Assembly: GCA_032718865.1 (NCBI GenBank) | Contig: JALUTQ010000009.1 | Span: 248,001 to 312,000, forward strand | Direction: 5' to 3' | From: Tilletia caries | Lineage: Eukaryota; Basidiomycota; Exobasidiomycetes; Tilletiales; Tilletiaceae | DNA length: 64,000 nucleotides | Shown: one piece after another, positions 56,915 to 64,000 of the stretch | How positions within the stretch are numbered: position 1 is the first letter of the stretch | Layout of the letters: each line of letters starts with the position of its first letter | Program-made: the position numbers and the translations under genes | Notes under the pieces: generated by a model | The model's input: the letters and a program-made list of their open reading frames with translations, nothing else | The model's database searches: none | What the model was told of the DNA's origin: nothing

Positions 56915-58746
56915 GTCTCGAGCAGGCAGCGGGAGGGGGGGTGAGGCAGAAGAAGGAGCTGTCTCGATCTGCACGTATTTTCAGGACTTGTTCTCCGACG
57001 TGCGTGCTAGCAGAGTCGGGGAAGCTGCCTGATGCCTGATGAGGAAAGAGACGGGTCGGACGTGAGAAGGCAAAAACTGTGATAGCGAATGAGGGCCACT
57101 TTCACATACCTCAGAACGATGAGTCAAGGGAAAGAGTTCGCAGCTCGTTCCTGGTGATCGATGGATGAGGTCGCCACAGCCCAAGCGAACCTGTGCGAGG
57201 CGCTGATGAGGTGAATTCTTTTCGTTCACGTCTTGGTTGCCAAGGAGCGTGCGATGCGCTGGGAAGTCCGCAGCCGCCCGTGGGGAAACGAACCGATGAG
57301 ATGAACGACTGAAGTGAGCGCGACGACCGAGAGAGTATAGGCGCGCGTGGAGACTTGCGAGGGCGGGGCGGGGGAGCGAGACGAGGACGACGACGGGGGA
57401 CGAGGGTCGAGGCTATCTATGTCTAAAGTGTCGTGTGGGGGGAAAGGAAGAACAGGGGGAGGAAGAGGCGTGAGGCGGGCTGCGGGCGCGCTGGCGAGAG
57501 GTCAGTGCGAAGAAAGCCGTCAACGCGATGCTGGACTCGACAGCGCAAACAACCAGCAGAACTGGGACACGCCGCGAAATGAGAAGACGGCGCGGACAGC
57601 AGAGAGCAAGATGGCGAGGCGCGAGGCGACTCAGTAAAGGCACGAGAATTAGCCTCATTCGTCGCAACGCTAACGAAACTATAATTGGCCAGAGTCTGCG
57701 CAGGGGTCTCACCTCAGTATCAGCGCCTCGGGCACGGGTTTCAAGAATCGAGATCTGCTTCCCTTCTCAGAAACGCTTAGGCCGGCTGGGGGCCAGGGCT
57801 AAACTCAAGTCTCCCTTGTGCGGCCATCGATGAGCGCCAGGTCCCTCTGGGCGAGCATCCGAGCCCCTCGGCCCTCACTCTATGGTGCCCAAAGAGAACA
57901 AGGCGGCCTGGAAATGCTCCGCCTCATCAATATCCAGACGATGAGGCGATGAGGCAGGGCCGGCGTGAGCGCGTGAGGCGACGATCTCGTGCGCTTCTGC
58001 CTGCTCAAACTCAGTGAAAACGAAATCGTCGGGGATGGCGGTTAGTCAGGGGGTAAGACGTCGGTAAGTTGACGGGGGTCCCCTGCGGTCGTCGGGGAGC
58101 AGCGGTGAATCGTCGGTAAATCGACGCTCCAGTTCCAGATTAGAGATTTGTAGTCGCGCAGGCAGCTTAGAAATTAAAACTTAGCCGATTACAGAGGTTG
58201 TATCGGCCCTGGGTCAATCTTTCTTTTTGTATCGCTCATTACAACACCACCAGCTCGCTGAATACAACACAGCGTCCATGCAGCAGAGTTTGGAACTTAG
58301 CGATTTTCAGGCATCCAGCTGCCAGCGCTGGGGAGCCTGTCTCGGCCGATAGAACGAAGAGAAGAGAAAAAAAAGGAGGTGCGCGTCTTCTGCACTGTGC
58401 ACACCACGCACCACGCACCTTCCACCGACCCGTCCATCCAGCCATCCAGCCATCCAGCCATCCATCCCATCCACTCACGTATCAGCTTGCGCACCCTTGT
58501 CAGTCCATCACCCTGCTGCTGGCTGCGCGTCACTGACATCCCTCTCTAACTCCTCCCACTGACAAGACGCCAGCCCTCTCCCGACCACTGACTGCTCCTG
58601 ACCCGCTTCTCTCCTACCTTCTGCCCCGATCGATCACTGACTAGTGACTACTGACCATCCAGTCTCACTAACAGCTCACGCTTCTCTTTCATTGTCTCCT
58701 TCTCTTCTCCCTGTCTGCAGTCGTTCTCCGTCCCGTCTTCTCTGTC

Positions 58747-58825
58747 CCTCCCGTCTGCTTCCCCGTCTGCTGCCCCGTCTGCTTCCCCGTCTGCTGCCCC
58801 GTCTGCTTCCCCGTCTGCTTCCCTA
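58747..58825. repeat. 12-bp minisatellite, about six copies
   Basis: Units of (T/G)CCCCGTCTGCT alternate regularly over about 75 bp. The purpose is unknown. Confidence 0.85.
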
Positions 58826-59007
58826 TCCCCTCCGTCTGCCTCAGCTTCCCGCCAGTGTTCCCTCAGCCTTCTCTTTCGTTGCGCTCGCAGCTGTTCTCTG
58901 TCTTTGTCTTTCTATCTCTGTGTGCAATCAATTGGATCATGTCTATGCTTTCTGCTGCTGTGTGTGTCAGTGTGGTGCGGGCCAGCGGGCCGAGATTCCT
59001 GTCCGAC

Positions 59008-59037
59008 GATCTACCGCCAATCGATTGGCGGTAGATC
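59008..59037. repeat. Perfect 30-bp palindrome
   Basis: Arms beginning GATCTACCGCCAATC meet at an ATCGAT centre with no spacer, so it is a complete palindrome. It could bind a dimeric protein, form a cruciform, or be the remains of a transposon end. No gene uses it obviously. Confidence 0.9.
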
Positions 59038-60090
59038 AGCTTTTTGGTGGATCGGTAAATCGTCAAAATGGGGACAAATACGGCGGTTGGTTGTCGGTTG
59101 GCTCGCCCCTACGATTTACCCCCCAACTCACCGGCGATTTTTTTTTTCCTGAGGCTCAAAGTTCATTCAAACCCCGGTCATGCTCTCAGATCAGCCGAGG
59201 CGACTCTAAAAATTCCAACCTTCTATCTTGTACTACTGTACCGCGTTGGCTCGACCGACGACAGGCCCTTGCTTTTTACACCCCAATAATCTCAGCAGTA
59301 AGCGGCAAGCGGCAAGCGCTCCCGCTCCTTCGGCTTTCCTCAAGCGGCAGGCAGGAGCTGCACACGACCAGCAGGGCTGTGCAAACTTCAACGAAAGGGC
59401 GGAAGGAGATGGACGATGGACGATGGACACGTGAACTCTCGCCAGACGCCACTCACTCGTATCATGTGTATCTTTCAAACCCCAAAAATCCACCTCGCGG
59501 AGTCTGAAAGACCCCGTCTCCGGGGTTTGTAAGGTGGCTGAATAGTGAATACGGCTCATTATTCAGGCACAGATTAGCCTCAGTGTCCCCAGGCTGCCCA
59601 GGTCGCTGACAGTGATGTTGATTTCGGGTAATGGGCGGGTAACGGGCGGGTAGGGTCGGGTAACGTGGCAAGTCAGCACCCACGAAACTCGTCGTGTGGC
59701 GCAGCCTCACTTGGCCTTTGGAGTCGTCCAAGAGGAGAGCATGCGAAGGAGACCGGGGGGGCTGCCGATGCTTTGTGCCACGCTCTCTACCTTTGACTGA
59801 CACCCTTTGTTTTCCTTTGTGCAACCACTCTTCGGACCTCAGCCCGAGCAGCTCGAAAGCTGCCTTTGTCAAAGGGTCAGCAACAAAGCTATATATACGG
59901 CCATCCTCATCCACTTTCCTTCCTGGCAGCCCCCACATCACTCTCATCTGCTTCGCCTGCTCTCTTCCCTGATTCCTCTCTTTGCTCTCAGAATCTTTTT
60001 GATAAAGATTTCCGTCTTCCAGCTTCCTTGCTCATTAAGTCATTACTCTTCGTTTGCCCAACATTACCCTCCTTATCCCTTCTTCCCAAC

Positions 60091-61302
60091 ATGTCCGCCA
60101 ACAATGCCGAAGATCCTCCCGCTCTCGCGGCTTCTTTGCGTTGTCTCGAACGCCTTCCCGATGCTCAGCGGCCCCTCGTCGAGCAGGCCATTCGTGCGCA
60201 GTTCGATGCGGATCAGCAGGCCTCTCAAGCTGCTGCCGCTCAAGAGGCCGAGGAAGAGGCCAATCGTCTCGACCTCGAGCGCCAGGAAATCGAAGCAGAC
60301 GAGATTCGTCGCGCTGCTGCTGCCAAAGAACAAGAGGCACAGCTGGCTGCGGCCAAAAATCTCATCGATCTTGCCAAGGCACACGATCTTCCCTCCGAGG
60401 GCAAAGGCAAGGGCCGACAGGTCATTCAAGACGATGCAATGTCCAACGACCTCGACATTCTTGTGGCGACCCCCTCTCAAAAAATTCGCGACAGGATTCG
60501 TGCATGCGAGTATATCGACCTCTGGCATCTCACTGCGGAGGGGATGGCAGCTGCCACCAAGTCGAAGATTTCCGGGGACACCAGTTTCGAGCTGGGGTCG
60601 GACGGTACGTTCAAGATCAAGGACTCGGTAACCGGCTTCCGACCGGATCAAGACCTCTCCATGCCCTCTTGGGTCACGGCCAATGGTCACTATGTGCGGT
60701 TGATGCAAGACGAAGGGGTGCCGGAGAACATCATTCAGTCAATGATTCGGCTCAATCACTTGCTCACGAACCATCCGGACTTCGAGCGCCACGGTCAAGC
60801 AATTCGGATGTGGCACCAGCATCAACGCCGTCAGTGGGTGATCAGTGGTCACCTAAACACCGATGGTGTCCGCTTCAACCTCGGCAAACCCAATCAAAAT
60901 CACTACGACGCCATTCGGTTGCGACTGCTGGAGGAGCGCGCGGAGCGTCGGCTGGCTCCGGTCAAACGTACGTCCTCCGACGATCACGCTCCCAGTGCAG
61001 ACGGGGGCGGGTCTCGCCCCAAGGTCGCCCGCGTCGAGCGCACTCCGTTTCGGTGTTTCGTCTGCTTCTCAAGCGCAGCCGGTCATCCATTCACGACATG
61101 CGCTGCGAAAGAGAGGGTCGACGGCAAGCATCAACATGTCACCCGCGGCGCGTCGGGACGACCAGTCTTCGCCGACTCGCTCAAGCCGATCTGCATCAAC
61201 TATCAGATCAAAGGGTGCACAGGCACCTGCCGCACCGGCGGAGTTCATCGATGTGCCAACTGCGGCATTGGCGGGCATGGAGCCTCGTCCTGCTCTGCCT
61301 GA
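60091..61302 (+). CDS. Gag-like protein of the DIRS-like element (403 aa)
   Basis: ATG 60091 to TGA 61300-61302, intact. The N-terminal third is a long Ala/Glu/Gln-rich helix (AAQEAEEEANRLDLERQEIE). The middle is folded (IRACEYIDLWHLTAEGM, GHYVRLMQDEGVPENIIQSM, RMWHQHQRRQWVISG). The C-terminus carries cysteine clusters: CFVCFSSAAGHPFTTC, a C...C pair in CINYQIKGCTGTC, and a CCHC knuckle CANCGIGGHGASSC, expected to bind the element's RNA. The pol reading frame has an ATG at 61277, overlapping the gag end by 26 nt in the +1 frame. Confidence 0.85.
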   Translation: MSANNAEDPPALAASLRCLERLPDAQRPLVEQAIRAQFDADQQASQAAAAQEAEEEANRLDLERQEIEADEIRRAAAAKEQEAQLAAAKNLIDLAKAHDLPSEGKGKGRQVIQDDAMSNDLDILVATPSQKIRDRIRACEYIDLWHLTAEGMAAATKSKISGDTSFELGSDGTFKIKDSVTGFRPDQDLSMPSWVTANGHYVRLMQDEGVPENIIQSMIRLNHLLTNHPDFERHGQAIRMWHQHQRRQWVISGHLNTDGVRFNLGKPNQNHYDAIRLRLLEERAERRLAPVKRTSSDDHAPSADGGGSRPKVARVERTPFRCFVCFSSAAGHPFTTCAAKERVDGKHQHVTRGASGRPVFADSLKPICINYQIKGCTGTCRTGGVHRCANCGIGGHGASSCSA

Positions 61303-63416
61303 GCCTGTTGCTGCCGATCATCATCTCACTCTGGGTTCCATTGGCTGGTCCAAGCGAACACCATTGGATGCTGTTTACTTCGAAGCCGAGCTTCGGCGTC
61401 ATGGACTACTGTCTCGCTATCCTTCTCTTTGTTCCGATCTTGCCGATGGCTTCCGCATTGGCATCCCCACCATTTCATCTACCACCACCTTCTCCAATCA
61501 CGGCAGCGCTCGCTCTCATCCACACGTTCTTTCTGCGGCAATCGCTCGGGAACTGGACGCTGGTCGGTATCAAGGCCCATTCAGCGCTGCCCAACTCCAG
61601 CTGCTGCTCGGTCCTTTCCAAACCAGTCCTTTGGGGCTGGTCCCGAAGGGTTCTGATGATTGGCGAGTCATTCAGGATTTCTCCTGGCCGCGAGACGGCA
61701 ACAGCATCAATTCTCATCTCAGCAGCAACGATTGGCCCACCACTTGGGGTGCCAGCCGCGATGTTGTTCACACTGTGAGTAATTCTCGTTTCTTCCTTCT
61801 GAGGCTGGACCTCCTCCTCCCACCAGACTTTGGGCGCCTCTGCGCTGTGCGCTGCGCGTGCGCGCGCGCTCAATGAGGCTCGGGGCTGCTTGTTTCGGCA
61901 TGGCAGCTCCGTTTTTTTCTTCAGCATCAGCTCATTGCAATCCTTGCTCGCGCAAATGGATTGTTGTTGCCTTGCGCATTGCCTCACCTGCCTTGTGCGG
62001 TGAGCGCTCTTCCCTTCTCTTGCTGCTTCCATCTCGTCTGAGTCTGCCATGGCACTCACTGACATCGTCTCTCTATGCTTCAATTTGTCGCTCTTTGCGT
62101 ATTCAGCTTTTGTCTCTCCCTGTCTCTGCACAAGGTGCAGTCCGGGACGTCGCCAACGCGTTTCGTCTGGTCCCGCTGCACCCCTCGCAGTGGCCTGGCA
62201 TTGTTGTTCGTGGTCTCGATGATCGCTTCTACATCGATCAATTCCTCGGCTTTGGTCTGGCGCCCGCCACCGGAGTATGGGGTCGGGTGGCAGATGCACT
62301 CGCCGACATCCTTCGCGCACACGGTGTCGGACCCATCCTTAAATGGGTCGACGATTTTCTGTTTCTGTCCGTGCCCCTTCAAGACCTTCCCTTGGTCAAT
62401 CAACTTCGACGTCAAGCCGCCGAATCCATTGTGGAGCGGCGGACACGGGGTGGCGTCGCTTACTTCGCCGATGGCGAAGGAAAAGAACATGTGGAGGACT
62501 ACCACTTCCCTCTTCAAAACTCTCCGCGCTTCGACCCACCGAGCTCGTCACCTCCCTGTCAACGATCTCTGCGATATCAGACCCGCTCGGCATTCCTTGG
62601 AAGTCTGAGAAAGATGTGGACTTCTGCTCGGCTCCCGTCTACATCGGGTTTACCTGGTACATCGCCGAGCGTTGCGTTGCGCTGCCGGACAGCAAACGCC
62701 TCAAATACCTCGCAGCTCTTGCTGATTGGGGTCAGCAGCCACGGCAGAACCTGCGCGCTGCTCAAAAGCTATTCGGGCGGCTTCAGCACGCCAGCTTCGT
62801 CGTTCAACAGGGGCGCAAGCGTTTGGGCTATCTTCGGCGGTTTGTGGCTTCTTTGTCGCATCTGTCTCCTCACCAACGTCACCGACCTGGAAAACAGGTT
62901 GCGAAAGACATGGCGTGGTGGACGTCGGCGCTTTCTCGTCCCGACTTGCGCCGTAGCTTTGCGAAAGACGATGTTTTCGACAAACGTTTTGTCGCCTGCG
63001 ATGCTTCCACCACCCACGGCATTGGCGTGGTTGTCGACGGCGCCGAACTGTTCATCCCGGTACGTCCAGGCTGGAAGAGCCAGGGTCGCGACATTGCCTG
63101 GCTCGAAGCCATTGCTCTCGAAGTCACGGTACAACTGCTCGTCGACCAAGGCCTGGCAGACTGCAGGCTGCGCGTTCTCACAGACAACTCTTCCGTCTTC
63201 TTCTCGGAGCGCTCAGGTCACAATAGGAACGCGTCCGTCATGGAGGCACTCGCGCGTATCCGTGATCTCGAAGCGGCATACAACATTGAAGTGGTACCCG
63301 TCCTGGTTCCCAGCGCGTCAAACCCTGCCGATGGACCCTCTCGAGGTTGTTGCACCTCACCTGCGCAACTTCGTCGTCCAAGTCTCCATCCCGCAATACG
63401 GCCGTTCTTTGGATGA
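61277..63416 (+). pseudogene. Reverse transcriptase-RNase H of the DIRS-like element (frame-interrupted)
   Basis: Frame 2 from ATG 61277 reads LRRHGLLSRYPSLCSDL, GPFQTSPLGLVPKG and WRVIQDFSWPRDGNSINS to about 61785, where GTGAGT follows. Frame 1 from about 62137 reads VRDVANAFRLVPLHPSQWPG, RFYIDQFLGFGLAPATGVWG and the catalytic KWVDDFLF. Frame 3 from about 62500 reads LPLPSSKLSALRPTELVTSL, then the RNase H domain with CDASTTHGIGVVVD, WLEAIALE, RVLTDNSSV and SASNPADGPSRG, to TGA 63414-63416. The first change could be a spliced intron of about 350 nt (acceptor phase unclear). The second near 62480-62520 is a one-base shift with no intron signals. Confidence 0.8.
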
Positions 63417-64000
63417 TCGTACTTGGGGTGCGCTGCAGCCAATACTGTCAAGCACGTTTGCCTCCACATCAACTTCGCGTGCCACATCCTTCGCACCAGC
63501 ATCGGCTCCACGTCCTCCCCTTCCTCCACCACCAGCACGTCCACCCACCACGCCCCCCGCGTCAGCCTCTGCTGCTACGCGCACAACGTCAAAGCGCCGT
63601 CTGCCTGTAGCAGCAGGCGGATATCTCGAGGTCCCAGCAGCACTACGTCTCCTGGACTGGGTTCCTCCGGGCTCATCACTTCTCTCAGCTCGGGACCCAC
63701 AGCAACGACGACGGGTCCTCGCCGCTGCCTGGGCGGAGTCCACGCTAGCCACGTATGGAACTGGTCTCCTGCGCTGGCTGCTCTGGTGTGAACAGCACGC
63801 TCTTCCTGCTTCCGCTCGCTTCCCCGCCCATGTCGGTGACGTTGTGGACTTCATTGAGTCCGTTGCGGGTCATTTCTCCGGCGGCAGCATCAGAAACTGG
63901 GTTTCGGGTCTACGCGCGTGGCACGCCATTCATGGCTCCGCGCTAGACACAGTTCACCTCCGCATCGTCACTGCCCTTCGTGGTGCCGACCGTCTCACAC
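63331..64000 (+). CDS. Tyrosine recombinase of the DIRS-like element (N-terminal part, runs off the edge)
   Basis: An open frame from ATG 63331 to the last base. It overlaps the end of the RNase H frame by 86 nt. The first 100 residues are Pro/Ala/Thr-rich after LEVVAPHLRNFVVQVSIPQY. The core-binding (SAM-like) domain of the phage-integrase family follows: AAWAESTLATYGTGLLRWLL, then HVGDVVDFIESVAG and IRNWVSGLRAWHAIHG. The catalytic R...HxxR...Y residues would lie beyond 64000. Elements of this order use the recombinase to integrate a circular DNA intermediate without target duplication. RNase H and this region may have been one frame, so ATG 63331 is only a candidate start. Confidence 0.8.
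   Translation, partial: MDPLEVVAPHLRNFVVQVSIPQYGRSLDDRTWGALQPILSSTFASTSTSRATSFAPASAPRPPLPPPPARPPTTPPASASAATRTTSKRRLPVAAGGYLEVPAALRLLDWVPPGSSLLSARDPQQRRRVLAAAWAESTLATYGTGLLRWLLWCEQHALPASARFPAHVGDVVDFIESVAGHFSGGSIRNWVSGLRAWHAIHGSALDTVHLRIVTALRGADRLT

Larger units (their letters stand above)
56915..60090. other. Gene-poor region upstream of the zinc-finger gene and the DIRS-like element
   Basis: Over 3 kb without a supportable gene. It includes the promoter/5' UTR of the zinc-finger gene (splice donor GTATGT at 57109) and, at its right end, the unknown left terminus of the retroelement. GGTAAATCG-type motifs recur at about 58118, 59053 and, inverted, 59113. A GC-rich direct repeat (GGGTAA.GGGCGGGTAA) lies at about 59626-59645. 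Confidence 0.5.
60091..64000 (+). mobile_element. DIRS-order (Ngaro-like) tyrosine-recombinase retroelement, right end outside window
   Basis: Three coding parts in order: Gag with zinc knuckles, RT plus RNase H, and a tyrosine recombinase domain that runs off the right edge. An RT of this type followed by a phage-integrase-like recombinase, with no DDE integrase or LTRs, defines the DIRS order; fungal members are mostly Ngaro-type. I could not find the left terminal repeat, so the true start lies left of the Gag ATG, perhaps within 59.5-60.1 kb. Reading frame changes occur at about 61786-62136 (possible intron), about 62500 and about 63340. Confidence 0.85.

Noticed and set aside
56915..56974. 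Extending the zinc-finger protein upstream to 56974
   Set aside because: The first codon there is GTG, and a splice acceptor (TGCAG) lies just inside; ATG 56912-56914 is the first real start.

Overview
The window is nuclear DNA of a filamentous or yeast-like fungus, almost certainly a basidiomycete. Genes are split by short GT-AG introns (mostly 65-115 nt), are rich in Ser, Pro and Gln low-complexity tracts, and encode eukaryotic housekeeping proteins (MCM2, uL23, uL22, RIB3, a septin). The transposons include a chromodomain Ty3/gypsy element and a tyrosine-recombinase (DIRS/Ngaro-like) retroelement. A smut-lineage relative (Ustilaginomycotina) is my guess from gene style; the sequence does not prove it.

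Layout, left to right. 1-33.5 kb is a conventional gene-dense block: a GH16 glucanase truncated by the left edge (-), a 1202-aa disordered protein (-), MCM2 (-) divergent from an atypical septin (+), a large RING-H2 E3 ligase (-), RIB3 (-) divergent from a small cytochrome b5-like haem protein (+), RPL25/uL23 (-) divergent from RPL17/uL22 (+), and a 1887-aa arrestin-domain protein (+). I joined exons by hand with frame and family conservation as guides, and I give exon coordinates.

33.9-46.4 kb is an accessory, decaying region. A minus-strand DUF2235 hydrolase-like gene is a pseudogene with several lesions. It is split by a 6917-bp LTR retrotransposon with 316-bp LTRs that differ at 3 positions and a 5-bp target duplication. 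Further right lie minus-strand coding remnants of an unidentified gene, tandem repeats, and a 787-bp terminal-inverted-repeat element with an 8-bp target duplication (hAT-like, non-autonomous) and a very unusual interior.

46.5-57 kb holds a lineage-specific protein with a duplicated helical domain (-), an N-terminal protein methyltransferase (+), and a 1738-aa C2H2 transcription factor with polyglutamine tracts (-). 57-60 kb is a gene-poor stretch with a 30-bp perfect palindrome and a 12-bp minisatellite. From 60.1 kb to the right edge runs a DIRS-order retroelement: a zinc-knuckle Gag, RT/RNase H, and the N-terminal part of a tyrosine recombinase that continues out of the window.

Working links: MCM2 has an array of ACGCGA sites (MBF/MCB-like) in its divergent promoter. 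The two ribosomal protein genes share one promoter region. Many reading-frame breaks in the mobile elements fall on homopolymers, so base-calling errors must be separated from true decay.
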